Below, piece after piece: positions 37,701 through 51,000 of a DNA stretch of 64,000 bases. Within the stretch, counting starts at the first letter, position 1, and each line of letters opens with the position of its first letter. Both the position numbers and the translations under genes were made by a program. This DNA comes from Phytomonas francai (taxonomy: Eukaryota > Euglenozoa > Kinetoplastea > Trypanosomatida > Trypanosomatidae): assembly GCA_001766655.1 (NCBI GenBank), contig MJCC01000003.1, positions 1,372,578 to 1,436,577 on the forward strand, written 5' to 3'. The notes beneath the pieces were generated by a model. The model searched no databases. It saw nothing but the letters and a program-made list of their open reading frames with translations, and was not told the DNA's origin.

Positions 37701-38610
37701 CCTTGTAGCCCTTTATTTTCTGGCATCCTCAATTTCTAATTTTGAGGCGCCACATGGGATGGATACTATCGTAGAAAAATGGGTACGTCGTATTCTATTA
37801 AACCTAATGGATGTACTAGCGGAGCTTCTTTTGGAAGTGGATCCGATCCCGAGGTGTGCGCTGCGTTTGCTCTATACCTGTGTGGAATGCCATGCCTTCT
37901 ATTCTCCCTCGTTTGCCTGGAATCGCTTTTGCAGTTGTTTGTGGAATTATCTCTCTTGCGTTGATGACGTAGACCTTTTCTACCCACTTTACCTTCTTCA
38001 TGCAGTGTACGCCCATAACATTCGAGAAGCGGGAGAGCAAGCGGAGATTCGCCTTGCGTTGAAGCAGAATGATCTGGACGTTCTCAATCGGATTAGCGTC
38101 TTCTCAATGGAAAATGGGTTTCTTCACATTTCACATATCTGCTGTAAGCTGATAGACGCAATCCTGTGCCTTGTCAAGAGAGATGCGGTGTTTTATACAG
38201 ACCTTGAATGCTCTGTTTTCACAAACAGCGATGCCGTTGAGAGCGTATTTTTACCACTTTGTCTGGAATATTCGATATCAATGCACGCTGCTGCGATAAT
38301 CTGCAATTTAACTCACCTTTGCCCATCGGCGCGTAGGGTATTGCGTTCAGTTAGCGGACAAAATGTATTGCGAAAAGTCCTCAGTATGCAACCCATCAAC
38401 ACCGAGGCGGTTGAGTTCCTGTTAAGGGCCTTTCTTTACGCCAGCGAGAAGGAGGAGGGAGGATCAGGGATACGCCATTTCGCAAACGATGAGATCCTCC
38501 TGAGGGTATTAAAGAAGGCTACCGGAGGGGATACCCCAACGGCTCTTTCTTTGTATGCTGCCCAGTTATACCGGGTGATCACTGATCAGCAAGTGCTTTG
38601 TTTGTCCTGA
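34771..38610 (+). CDS. ULK4: ULK4-like pseudokinase
   Basis: The 1279-residue protein has an N-terminal kinase-like domain (about 4-254) followed by ~1000 residues rich in Leu/Ala helices that fit an armadillo/HEAT array. Catalytic motifs are degenerate. The glycine loop is GRDALG, the ATP-binding lysine position in FYAIHS is His33, HRD is HRN (119-121) and DFG is DFD (139-141). Structural motifs (YIAPELLMF, DLWSLGCVLYEMASGEPPFKG) are kept. This layout matches ULK4/Fused-type proteins, which in flagellates organise the central pair or axoneme and in humans act as pseudokinases. Downstream lies an axonemal dynein gene. Ends in TGA. Confidence 0.85.
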   Translation: MNEYKLIEEIGRDALGCVYKARKYQTLDFYAIHSIDKSMRQRVLNNVRVLKVLHHPNVIRLHGWHETANHFWVIKDLCISGNLQSILQPNCPMKRESVRLLGSDVCAGLFYTHTKGLLHRNLKPSSLFMNATASLVLSDFDLACPVQEAGNCPLIGTPPYIAPELLMFSAENAPSIASDLWSLGCVLYEMASGEPPFKGKDLKELLTNVFTKPVNPIEGLDEDFNGLIIHLLEKNPIRRATWKNVLSCKFWGCALEGLSFDMLLECSWMKSSIEDLEAKEEMPWSEAIVRAAVRRVVKATSGNCCSTSSSTRGGVDSPRDWVCTAKELNFSPDMSKGAEVLVSHRVCSAGESQKEKAHSTVFGTRQSAASCDLVNSNYHPPNIIQSISDARLTIYRADYSASCSQRRTDGAYGTFKSSDFLIHTPLDEQSSGVIRCIPILDLIWCASDANVRPLWRNRNIGHTREITFKTSRIPFQVYELDTLAKLSEHDFESFMKCIYTSLSCQHGTDEQKDDILKYLERIINGPVLSNRFANSSIMVLCVKMAGSQHLSLSCRVQAASLSGQLVRHASYISSDLIKTSILPQLLLCFPTEPNLIVKCKLVMCIGELIYYVAAQKGHVCAEWEEVEEDVRAVFTLALETEDPLILHSAVKAIENLSANSEKCTLFCSKSIIERLLAVYALDSSHSRRMRTSALSAASRLATLKDELIPALLADQNLRIDTTYAELVEHSPTPRCVQVLLSFINHIFLKAMVSLGNPFALVWTTLARSSGAAVPLTFSLSRENAEDIINIVMKVKDNTICRLCNDPRRVSATIAAKVVLFMLLLGCFSGRVFSETCTLHQLEFIANFIGEKDCYFQRCVSAFLTFLSIYVSTKLSSIARCVSPTTTPLYITSMQNIFSSIILLKSIPLRLDAFESLRKCLKEAVGNPLYSPYEENFDALALDLVRQAETIVEHREAIFSTLVPHYIEAFKKGARERRLVALYFLASSISNFEAPHGMDTIVEKWVRRILLNLMDVLAELLLEVDPIPRCALRLLYTCVECHAFYSPSFAWNRFCSCLWNYLSCVDDVDLFYPLYLLHAVYAHNIREAGEQAEIRLALKQNDLDVLNRISVFSMENGFLHISHICCKLIDAILCLVKRDAVFYTDLECSVFTNSDAVESVFLPLCLEYSISMHAAAIICNLTHLCPSARRVLRSVSGQNVLRKVLSMQPINTEAVEFLLRAFLYASEKEEGGSGIRHFANDEILLRVLKKATGGDTPTALSLYAAQLYRVITDQQVLCLS

Positions 38611-39055
38611 TGTCATCGGTTGAGATGTTATTCAAGCTACCCTTCTCGTATTTTCCATACGTTTCGTTTATTTTCGTACAATTTTATTGTTTGCATAAAA
38701 ATATTGCGCCGAAAATGATTCAGTAAATTATATTTCCTAGACAGTTCATTTGAGAGGCTTCTAAAGCGTTGCGGCACTGCTACTATGCAGCTTTTTCCCT
38801 TTTCGGCTACGTTTTGCTTATTTATCGATTGATGGATTGCCTATTACTTGTGTATGGATTCTTTCTACCCGTTGCCCCCCTTTTCCCCTTTACACGACAA
38901 AAAAAACGGACCCGTGAAACAGTCAAGCAAGTGCCTTTTATCTCGGAGGGGGACGTTTTTCCACCCACCCCCCTTTCTTTTCTTTCCCTTCTAGCCCACT
39001 CCTTTTTGGACGTCGACCCGCCTTTGTTGTCGACCCCGTCCGCACCCCGCCGGCG
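38611..39055. promoter_or_regulatory. Intergenic with trans-splice acceptor for dynein gene
   Basis: A long pyrimidine tract (about 38963-38990) ends in CTAG with AG at 38993-38994, leaving ~61 bases of 5' UTR before the ATG at 39056. A second C/T-rich tract lies at about 38865-38892. Confidence 0.6.
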
Positions 39056-42000
39056 ATGATTCACAGCTACCTCCGGCCGGACGTCGTCGAGGCCGACGCG
39101 CCCGCGGACGAGTGGGGCGGCGCCGCGCCCGGCGGGCGGCTTCCGGCGCCCCTCAGCAGCTTTTTCAAGGAGTCGGCCGCGCGCTTCCCGGAGGCCCACG
39201 CGGCGGCGCTCGAGCCGAAGGTGCAGATCCCGTACACGCACGTCCGCGGCCGCGTCCCGCGGCCCATCGAGGTCGAGCGCCGCCGCCGCCTCTACGACGC
39301 CTTCGACGTGGGCCACCTGCTGGCGGTGGCGGGGCTCGAGCTCGACGCGCTCGCGCGGCCGACGCGGGCGGCGATCCCGCTGGAGTACTTCGACGACGCC
39401 TCGCACGACTGCCGGGGGCCGGCGGAGTGGATGCGGATCGCCGAGGCGAGCCCGGACCCGGCCGGGCGCTTTCTCCCCGCCGAGGGCGTCTTTGTCGACC
39501 CTGCGGGGGGCCCCTGCGGGCTGCGGCCCTGCCGCGTCGTGGCCTGGGACGCCGCGACGAACGAGCTCCGGGTGCGCTGGGGCGCCGTGAGCCCCCCTGA
39601 CCCGGCGGCCGAGGAGGAGGCCACGCTGCACCGCATTTTTGTGCGACTGCTCGCCGAGGACCCGGTCGTGTTCGTGCGCCGGCTCGCGAGCGCGCAGGGG
39701 CAGCGCGCGAAGGCGACGGCGTGGGTCCTCTACTACCTCTCCTGTGACGCCATGCCGACGACGGAGCTGCCGGACCTGACGGCCGGGCTGCGCGAGCGGC
39801 TGCTGCGGCTCGGGACCGGCATCCCGCAGCTCAGCGAGGCCGCCTTCCCCGGCGTCGCGCGGCACGCCGAGCAGCTCGTGCGCGAGATCCTGCTCGAGTG
39901 GAAGCGGGGGCACAACCGCGTGATGCTGCGCGACCTCATGCGGCGGAACGCCAGCGTGCGCCGCATGGTCGAGCGCTCCACCCGCATGAACCTCGCGGAG
40001 CTCGTGAGCGGGCCGAACGTCTCGGTGCCCCTCAGCGAGCTCGGCGACCCCACCGAGAGCATCGCCATCGACTTCGACTTCAGGCGCCGCGAGCGTGCCT
40101 TCACCTTCGCGACCTACTTTACCCAGCCGGAGGTGGTCACGGCGCTCACCGGGGTCCGCCGCGCCTGCATGAAGGTCCTCGAGCAGAGCTTGTTCGACCT
40201 CCCGACGGAGCGGCAGATGCCCTTGAAGGTCTTTCAGAAGCGCCAGATGACCCGCATCCACGACGTCGCGAGCTACCTCAAGCATGACTGGCTGGATAGC
40301 GTCCGACAGGTCATCAAGGAGAGCTTCCAGACCGCCTCCAAGGGGTGGCTGAATCTGAAGGAGTCGAAGCAGGACATCTACGAGATGTCGAAGCTGAAGA
40401 AGCTCTTCACGACCGTGCGGCTCATGATGGAGGACACCCTTTTCGACTTTGTCTACACCTCGTTGCAGTCCTTCATGACCTTTTTTGAGGAGGTCTCCGA
40501 CTTCACCGTGGATGTGGTGAATATGAACTGCGTGCAGAACACGTGGCCCGGCAGCGACGCCGACGACTGCATCGAAAAGCAGCCCCTCTTTACCATTAAC
40601 CTCATCGAGAAGGATGGCTGCTTCGCCTACGACATCGCCGCCGACGAGTTTGAGCGCCACGTTATCGACCTCTTTGATCAGGCGATCCTCTGCACCGAGG
40701 CCGTTCCGCAGGTTGAGCGCTACGTCATGACGCAGTACTTCTGGCGGAACGACAGCGAGGGCCCGTTTTTGGACTCCGTCAAGTTGGAGGATGAGCGCGT
40801 TCACTGGATGCGGGAGCGGGTGCGGCGCCTGATTCGCGCCTCGCTCGCCCCCTTGCAGGAGTATCTCCGCACCTACGACGAGCTCCTGCCGCTTATACGC
40901 CTCAACGAGGGGGACTTCATCCGAGACTACACCGCGGAGGAGCACACCATCGAGGACTCCAAGGAGGAGATCATCAAACACCTGAAGGCGAAGAAGGTGG
41001 TGGCCGAACGCATTCCGCCCTATTTGGCGGTGGGCAACTTCGTGGTGAACAGCCAATCCTTCGGCTCCCTCATGGCGAAGAAGGAGGACAACCTCGCGAA
41101 GCTCATTATGGGCAGCATCAGCAAGCGGAACCGGAAGCGCGCTATGTCGATCTGCGAGGAGTTCAACAAGATTAGCCGTGTTCTGGCGAAGGAGCCGCAG
41201 ACGCCGGAGAAGCTCTTTGAGTTGTACAGCTTCATCGCGAACATCGGGGAGAGTGTGCAGAACCTCACGCAGCAGATCGAGGACATGAAGCAGTGCTACG
41301 TCGTCCTGGAGAGCTTCCAGTTCGCCCTCACGGACGACGAGTCCTGCCATAAATGGCAGGCCATTGGCTGGCCGAGGCGCCTCGCCCTCACCATCTCGGC
41401 GACGAAGAAGCAGCTTGACCTGATCGAGAAGGAGCTCTACGCGCGGCTGCAGAAACAGCAAGACGTCTTCTCGACGCGGGTGGAGAAGCTCCAGCGCATC
41501 GTGGCGACCTTTTCTAAACACACACAGTCGAACCAAGCCGACAAGGTGGTCGCCGATGTCAAGCGAAACAATATCGAGATTCGGCAGTGCATCGAGGAGG
41601 CGCGCTCGATCAACAGCGATCAGCGGCTCTTTGGCGACCGGATGACGGACTACCGCAGCGTCTTTGAGTTGGATAAGGAGTTCAAACCGTACAGCGATCT
41701 GTGGTTGACAACCTATACCTGGCAGGAAAGCTACCGGCGCTGGCATACCGACGCCTTTGAAACGCTCGATCCGGACGAGGTCGAGCACACCACGACGATG
41801 GCGTACAAGACCCTGACCAGCCTCACCAAGATCTTCCAAGATAAGGCGGAGACGTTGCGGATGGTCGAGGAGATGCGTGTTTTGGTGGAGCACTTCAGGC
41901 CGTGGGTGCCGCTCGTCGTCTCGTTAAACCATCCTGGCATGAAGGAACGCCACTGGGAGGGCCTTTCGGAAAAGCTGAACATGAAGTTGAAGCCAGGCGA

Positions 42001-45000
42001 CACGATTAACATCTTGGAGGACTGCAAGCCCCTCTTGGCGCACAAGGATGTCGTCGTCAGCCACTGCGAGGTAGCCGCGAAGGAGCTGCAGATCGAGAGG
42101 GCGCTGAAGGACATGCGAGTGAAGTGGGAGAGCAAGTCCTTTGTCGTAGAGCCGTACAAGGAAACTGGATCGTTCATCTTGAAGGACACGCAGGAGGTGA
42201 TCGAGCTGCTCGATGAGCACCTGAATTTGACACAGCAGCTCCAGTTCTCCCCTTTCAAGGAGTACTTCAAGGAGAGCATCACGGACTGGGAGCGCTCGCT
42301 AAACCTTATCTCCGACGTCCTTGAGCAGTGGGTGGAGTGCCAGCGGGCGTGGCGTTACCTGGAGCCCATCTTCAGCTCTGACGACATCGCCGTGCAGCTC
42401 CCGCGACTCTCCAAGCTCTTTGAAAAGGTCGACAAGACCTGGCGGCGGATCATGACCGCCACCCACAACCAGACCAACGTGCTGGAGGTTTGCTTAGGCA
42501 CCAATAAGCTCCTGGATAATCTGCGCGAGTCGAACCGCATACTGGAGGAGGTGCAGCGGGGCCTAAATGAGTACCTTTCCGAGAAGCGCCAAAGCTTTCC
42601 CCGATTTTACTTCCTCTCCGACGAGGAGCTGTTGGAGATTCTGTCCCAGTCCAAGGAGGTGCGGCGCATCGACACGAATGTGGCTAAGCTCTTTGAGTTT
42701 ATCTGTCGCCTCGAGTGGAACGAGCAGGACGAGATTATTGGATTTTTCAGCAGCGATGACGAGCACATCCCCGCGGTGACCCCGGTAAAGACGGAGGGCA
42801 ACGTCGAAAACTGGCTGAAATCGCTCGAGAGCATGATGAAGGCGGCGGTGCACCGTCAAGTCGAGCTCGCGTATCAGGATTACCCGAAGAACAAGCGCCA
42901 GAAATGGGTTCTGGCGTGGCCCGCTCAGGCGGTTATTGCCATTTCCCAGGTGTACTGGACGCAGAGCTGTGAGCAGGCGCTGACGCAGATGGGAAGCGTG
43001 CGAGAGCTCTACGGCGCCCTGGAGAAGCAGCTCTACGAGCTCGTCGATGTCGTGCAATCGCCCCTGACCCCTGTTCAGCGGGTGAACATGGGGGCCTTAA
43101 TCACCATCGAAGTGCACGCAAAGGATACGGTGGAGGGGATGGTGGAGAAGGGGGTGTCTGACATCGCCTCCTTCGACTGGGTGAAGCAGCTGCGCTTTTA
43201 CTTCAATTCGTCGGACAGTTTATGCCATATTAAGCAGGTCGACGCCCACTTTGTGTACGGCGGGGAGTATCTCGGGAACACCGGGCGGCTTGTCGTGACC
43301 CCTCTTACCGATCGTATTTACCTGACGCTGACGGGTGCCCTCGCGCTCTGCCTTGGTGGCGCGCCGGCCGGGCCCGCTGGGACTGGGAAAACCGAAACTA
43401 CCAAGGACCTTGCCAAGGCGCTCGCCAAGCAGTGCGTCGTCTTCAACTGTCAGGAAGGCATGACGTACCTATCCATGGGCAAGTTCTTCAAGGGCCTCGC
43501 CTGGACGGGTGCCTGGGCGTGCTTTGACGAGTTCAACCGTATCGACGTCGAGGTGCTCTCCGTCATCGCGCAGCAGGTGACCGACCTTCAGCAGGCCTGC
43601 CTGACGAAGCAGTATCGCATCGTTTTTGAGGACAGCGATGTCGAAGTGGACCCCACGCATGCCATCTTTATTACGATGAACCCCGGCTACGCCGGCCGCA
43701 CGGAGCTCCCGGACAACCTTAAGGTTCTCTTCCGCCCCGTCGCGTGTATGGTGCCGGACTACGCCATGATCGGCGAAATCCGTCTCTTTTCCTACGGCTA
43801 CAAGAAGGCGCGTGTACTTGCGCAGAAGATGGTCATGACCTTCAAGCTCAGCTCCGAGCAGCTTTCCTCGCAAGACCACTACGACTTTGGGATGCGCGCC
43901 GTCAACAGCGTGATCTCCGCGGCCGGGATGAAGAAACGCGAGAACCCGAACAGCGACGAGGACGTTCTGCTGCTGAGTGCGCTACTCGACTCCAACGTGC
44001 CGAAGTTTATCAAAGGCGATATTGGGCTCTTCGAGGGCATCATCAGCGATCTCTTTCCCGAAATTACACTCCCGAAGACCAGCTACGGCGCGATGGTGGA
44101 CACCCTACACACGGTAATCACGGATCATATGCACCTGCAGGACATTCCCGCGTTTTCTGAGAAGTGTTTGCAGCTCTACGACATCACCATTCTACGCCAC
44201 GGCCTGATGCTCGTCGGCCCCGCGGGCAGCGGCAAGACCAGCGTCTACCGCGCACTGCAGACGACGCTAAGCGACTGCGCGATCCGTCAGGGCAAGGGCG
44301 AGGACCTCGGTCCGCGGGAGTTCATGAAGGTTCACACGCATATTTGCAATCCCAAATCCGTGACCATGGATCAGCTCTACGGCGCGTACGACGAGAATGG
44401 GGAATGGCGGGATGGTATTCTCTGCGTGCTCTTCCGCTGCGCCGCGCGGTACGGCGACGAGGGGACGCTACTCGGGAAGCACTGGGTCATCTTCGACGGC
44501 CCTGTCGACGCGCTCTGGATCGAGTCCATGAATACGGTTCTGGACGACAACAAGAAGCTGTGCCTCGTCTCGGGTGAAATTATCCAGATGAACCGGGACA
44601 TGACGATGATGTTCGAGGTCGAGGACCTCGCAGTCGCCTCGCCGGCCACCGTCTCTCGCTGTGGGATGATCTACATGGATCCGACCTCTTGCGTGCCGGT
44701 TTCCGCGTCGATCGCCTCCTGGACGGCTTCGCTGCCGTCCTATATGACCCCCCAGGCTTCCGCGCTCAAGGAGTTAACCCTGCTTTACCTGCCCGATCTT
44801 ATCACCTTTGTGCATGCCGAGCTGCAGGAGTACGTGCCATCCACAACGAGCAATCTGGTCTACTCCTTTATAAAGATGATGAATGGCTATATCCGGACTT
44901 TTGAGGGGGTCGTCAAGGTTCCTCTTCAAGGTCTTGGGGGGACCCCGAACCAGGTCTCGCAGCCAAGCCAACAGCCCCAGGAATTGCTAGCGGAAATCAT

Positions 45001-48000
45001 TCCCCGACTCTTCTTCCTTTCGCTCGTGTGGAGCGTGGGTGCGACCTGTAATGGGGACGGGCGTGAGCGCTTTGATCGCGTGCTCCGTGAGATGGCCGCC
45101 GCGAATGCCCACGTGGACTACCTCCCGCCGACCTCCGGGGCCCGCGATAATACCGTCTACGACTACTGCTATCAGTACGAGTCCGCCCTGGCGGCCCTCG
45201 CGCATTCGCACGGGGACGACGAGACCGCGGCGCCCGGGTGGGTGCACTGGCAGGATATGCAGCCGGCCCTCGAGGTCGCGCGCGGGACGCGGTTTGACGA
45301 TATTATCGTCCCCACCATTGACAACACCCGGCAGAACTACGTTCTCCGGCACCTCCTCCAGCAGAAGGCGAATCTGGCGGTGATAGGGCCCACCGGCACC
45401 GGCAAGTCGGTCTCCGCGCTGAGGATGGTGCTGAGCGGGGAGCTGCCGAGCACCTTTCTCGGCCTGACGTTCACCTTCTCGGCCCAGACAAAGGCGGGGG
45501 TGCTGCAGAGCTCGCTCATGGCGAAGTTTGACAAGCGCCGCTCTCGCGTCTTTGGGGCGCCGATCGGCAAGCACTTTCTCGTCTTCATCGACGACGCGAA
45601 TTTACCGCAGCCGGAGCGGTACGGCGCCCAGCCACCGCTGGAGCTGTTGAGGCAGCTCCTCGGGCATGGCGGGTTCTACTCCCTTGTCGGTGGTATCCGC
45701 TGGAATACGATCATCGACACGTCTCTGATCCTTGCCATGGGCCCGCCAGGGGGTGGACGCGCGCACGTTTCAAACCGATTCATGCGCTTTTTCAACTATT
45801 TGTCATTCCCGGACATGTCCGACACCTCGAAGCGGATTATCCTTACCACGATCCTCTTCAGTGGGTTTCTGCATCAAGGCGTCAAGGAAGACATTCAGGA
45901 GCTGGGCAACAACATCGTGGAGAGCACGCTGCGGGTTTTCAAGCAGTGCTGCAAGATCTTCTTGCCGATCCCTGCGCATGTCCACTACTCCTTTAACATG
46001 CGTGATGTGATGCGGGTCTTTCCGATGTTGTACGCCAGCGACGAAAGGACGGTGGAATCGAAGGGGGAGCTGCTGAAGATGTGGATGCACGAGATGCAGC
46101 GTGTTTTCAGTGACCGACTGATCAACGACGACGACAAAGCCAAGTTCACTGCGATCTTGAAGAACGAAATGCGAGAGATGGGGTTCACAGACAATTACGA
46201 GGACTTTATAGGTGCTCCGCGCCTCATTTTTGGCAATTTTATGGGCACCCATAGGGGCTATGAACAGATCACTGACATGAAAGCCCTGACACGCCGCTTC
46301 GACGATCTTTTAGCCACCTACAACGAAGAGAACGAGAATCGCATGGATCTGGTCCTCTTTTTGGATGCCATCGAGCACGTATGCCGCATTTTCAGAGTCC
46401 TGTGTATGCCAAACGGGCATAGCCTCCTCCTTGGGATAGGGGGTTCAGGCCGCAAGTCTCTCACACGCCTGGCGTGCTATTTGATTCCCGATATGGAGAT
46501 CTTCACCGTTGAGATTACGAAGAACTTTGGGGCCAAGGAATGGCACGAGACCCTAGCTAAATTGCTTTTGGAATGCGGAAAGAATGATAAGAAGCGGACC
46601 TTTCTCTTCTCAGACACCCAAATCGTGCAGCCGGTCTTCCTGGAAGACGTTGCGGCGTTGCTAACCTCTGGTGACGTTCCAAATCTGTTTGAAGATCAGG
46701 ACATGGAACTGATTAACGAAAAATTCCGCGGCGTATGCATTAGTGAGAACTTGCCGACCACCAAGGTCTCCCTCTACGCGCGTTTTGTGAAGGAGGTGAG
46801 ATCCAACTTGCACATTGTACTTGCCTTTTCACCCATTGGGGATGTCTTCCGGACCCGGATGCGCATGTTTCCATCGCTCATCGCGTGCTGTACCATTGAC
46901 TGGTTCGCCGAGTGGCCCGCCGAGGCGCTCTCCTCCGTCGCCAGGGCTCACCTCGCGCATAGCATCAAGCCGGTGGAGTCAAAGAAACCCGCCAGGCGTC
47001 CGAGCATAGCTGAAGACGTCCCGAAAGACGTCGCGGACCTCACGGAATGCTTCAAAGTGTTTCATATCCTAGCGGAGGAGGTGACGGAGCAGTTCTTTGC
47101 CGAGACCCAGCGACGCTCCTACGTGACGCCGACCTCGTACCTGTCCTTTCTTGGCGGGTTCAGTGATATTCTGCGGCAAAGACGGCGCGACCTTCACGAT
47201 CAGCGTCTGCGTCTTGAAAATGGGCTTGAAAAGCTGCACAATACGGAGGAGCGCGTGGCGGAGCTGGAGGCCCAGCTAAAAGCCCAACAGCCGCTGCTGG
47301 AGATCAAGAAGGAGGAGATCGGTGCCATGATGAAGCGTCTCACAGTCGACCGAAAGGGGGCCGCGTTGAAGGAGGCAGAGGCCCGCAATGAGGAGGCCGC
47401 TGCGTCGGTGAAGGCTGAGGAATGCGTGAAGATGCGCCGCGAATGTGCGAATCGCCTTGCTGAGGCGGAGCCAGCGCTGGCGGAGGCTGTAAAGGTGCTA
47501 TCTAAGATCAAGGCGTCTGAAATAGCGGAGCTGAATAAGTACCAGAGCCCCCCGAAGGGGGTCCAGTATGTCATGGAGGCGGTGGCGGTCCTCCTGACCC
47601 TCGGCAACTGCCCCAAGGAGTACTACACGGGACCTGCGGGTGGGAAGAAGACGCCTGACTGGTGGATGTGCGCAAAGTCGTATATGAAGGACGCCAACCG
47701 CCTGCTCGACACGTTGGTGCAGCCCTCCGAGAAAGGGGGCTTCAACCGAGAAGCGATGGACGCCCCGCTGATTGAGAAGATCCGGGTGTACTGCGATAAC
47801 GAGGAGTTCCAGCCCGAAAAGGTGCGTTCTGTTTCGCTGCCGTGCATGGCCATGTGCTTGTGGGTGCGCGCGATGTACCGTTGGTTTTTCGTGAATCGTG
47901 AGATTCAGCCCCTGCGGAAGAAGTTGGAGGCTTCCGAGGCGGAGCTGACGCGCGTGACCCAGGCGCTGCATCGCACGCGGTCTGTTCTGAATCACGTGAT

Positions 48001-51000
48001 TGCTTCTGTGGAGGCCCTTGAGCGAGAGTACGCGGCTGCGATCCTTACCCAGACCGAGCTTGAAAATGAGGTCGAGCAGACAAGTCTCAAACTACAGCGC
48101 GCGGCACGTCTCATTGACGGACTTGGCGGGGAAAAGATCCGTTGGGTCGAGCTGATCGCCCGCTACAACGAGGAGGAAAAGTATATCATTGGCGACGTGC
48201 TTATTTCAACCGCCACGATCTCTTACTGTGGGCCGCTCACGGGTTCTTATCGCAAACAGCTGCTCAGCAAATGGAAGGAAACTTTGAAAACGAATAACGT
48301 GCATATTAGCGAGGAATGTAGCCTTGTCTCCACCATGGGCGATCCTGTCCAAATACAAGAATGGCAGCTAAACGGGCTCCCGTCGGATTCGCTTTCGACA
48401 GAAAATGCTATTATCATGGCCAACTCACGCAACTGGCCGCTTCTCATCGATCCACAAGGTCAAGGTAACACATGGATTCGGAACATTTACAAAAACAGTA
48501 ACCTGCAGGTCTGTAAGGCTTCAAATAGCCGCTTCATGAAAACGATCGAGCAAGCGATCCGTCTTGGTCTGCCCTGCTTGCTGGAAAATGTTAGGGAGTC
48601 CCTGGATGCCGCCTTGGAGCCGGTTCTTCTCAAAAATGTGTTCCTCATAGGCAGCACCCCACATGTGCGCATCGGCGACAGTGCCATCCCGTACGACACG
48701 AACTTCGAGTTCTACATGACCACGAAGTTGTCGAATCCGACCTACACCCCGGAAACCATCGTTTCCGTTTCCTTGTTAAACTTCTTTATCACCGCTAACG
48801 GGCTTGAGGAGCAGCTTCTCGCCAAGACGGTTGGAATAGAGCGCAACGATTTAGAGCAGGACAAGCAAAAACTAACTATCGACAGTGCCGATAAGCAGAA
48901 GGAGCTGAAAGAGATCCAAAGCAATATTTTACGGCTTCTGGAGGAAGCCGAGGGCGACATCCTGGAGCAAGAACAGCTGATTAATACGTTAGAGCGAAGC
49001 AAGACCAAGTCTACCGAAATTAACGAGTACCTTCAGAAGTCCAAGGAAACGACGAAAATCATTGATGAGACACGAAATAAGTACCGGCCTCATGCGGCGC
49101 GTGGCGTGCTCCTGTTCTTTTGTGTTTCTAAATTATCTGCTATCGATTCTATGTGCCAGTTCTCTTTGCAATGGTTCTTCAACTTGTTCCTGCGCGCAGT
49201 CAAGGATGCCAAGCCTGCAGACAATCTCGAAGAGCGTGTGGCGAACCTCATAGACTACTTCATGTACTCCTTCTACTGCAATGTATGCCACGCCCTTTTC
49301 GAAAAGCATAAACTTACCTTTTCCTTTTTTTTGTGCACCGCCGTCCAACAGCAGCACGGTGAGTTGGATGAGGAGGAGTTCCACTACTTCCTCAGAGGGC
49401 CGACGCGTCGAATCGATTCGATGCCGAACCCCGACCCAAGTTGGATCAACGATAGCATCTGGAGCGAGGTTCAGTTTATATCGTCGCAGCTTCCCTTCTT
49501 TAAAGGGTTCGACGCTCACATTACACGGAATATTGCACACTACAAGGAGCTCTCTGATAGCACCGACACCAACATCCAAAATTTTACCCTGGCGGCAGAG
49601 CGTGCAAACACGGAGAGCCTGCTCGAACGGCTCATCGTATTTCGGTGCTTCAGCAAGGACAAGATGATCCCTGCAATCCAACAATACGTGAAGCACTATA
49701 TTGGTGAGCGCTATATCGTCGTCCCGCCGTTTGATGTGGCGGATGCATACAAGGATAGCGATTGCTTGTCTCCCTTAATTTTCATCAACTCCCCTGGTTC
49801 GGACCCGATGAACGACTTGATGCGCTTTGCGGAGTCGATGCACATGCTACGGCGGCTCGACAAAGTGTCCCTAGGCCAAGGCCAGGGCAAGAAGGCCGAG
49901 GAGTACATCACGGTCGGTCGGGAAAGGGGCCAGTGGGTGCTGCTGCAGAACTGTCATCTTGCCATTTCATGGATGCCCACATTGGAAGCAATTGTGGAGA
50001 GCTTTACCGCGGAGACTGTGAATAAGGAATTCAGGTTGTGGCTAACCTCAATGCCCTGTGAGGCGTTTCCCGTCTCCGTCCTGCAAATTTCTGTTAAAAT
50101 GACCAACGAACCCCCGATGGGTCTTCGGGCGAATGTTTCTCGTTCTTATTACAGCTTCTCCGATAGCGATCTGGACCTAACCCACGACTCCGCGAGCTAC
50201 CGGAAGTTGGCGTTCTCGCTGTGCCTCTTCCACGGCGTGATTCAGGAGCGCCGGAAGTTCGGCTCCCTTGGCTTCAACATCGCCTACGAGTTCAACGACT
50301 CCGACCGGCATGTCTGCCTGATGCAGCTGCAAAAGTTCATCGACCTCTACGACAGCATCCCCTTCGACGTCCTCACGTTCCTGGCGGGCGAGATCAACTA
50401 CGGCGGGCGCGTCACGGACGACTGGGACCGGCGCTGCATGATGACGCTCATCCAGCGCTTCCTGAGCCCGGAGGTGCTGAAGGTGGGCTACGCCTTTTCG
50501 CCCTCGGGGGTCTACCACACGCTGGAGCCGGGGACCCGCGCGCACTACCTCGAGCACCTCAACACCTGGCCGCTGAACCCGAAGCCCGAGGTGTTCGGAT
50601 TGCACGATAATGCGGATATCACTTGCGCGCAGAACATCACCGCCGGCATCCTATCCACCGTCCTCTCCCTGATTTCGCAGGCCGCGAGTACCGGCAAGGC
50701 CGCCAGCAAGGACGAGCACCTTAAGGATATGGCCGAATCGATCCAAAAGCAACTGCCGGAGCCCTTTGACGAGGAGGCGTTTGCCTCCAAGTACCCAACC
50801 CGCTACGAGGAGTCGATGAATATTGTCCTCGTACAGGAGGTCATGCGCTACAACCGTCTCATACGCTTTATCCGCTCAAATCTAATTGAGTTTCTGAAGG
50901 CGATCCGTGGCGAGGTCCTCATATCGGCCGACCTCGAGGCGGTTGGCTCCAACTTCTTTCTGAACAGCGTGCCCGCGGCGTGGGCCTCCTTGGCGTACCC

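Noticed and set aside
38822..41893. Open frame of 1023 codons on the minus strand over the dynein start
   Set aside because: It is antisense to a clear dynein gene in very GC-rich sequence, where stops are rare in every frame. Its product is low-complexity Leu/Arg/His-rich.
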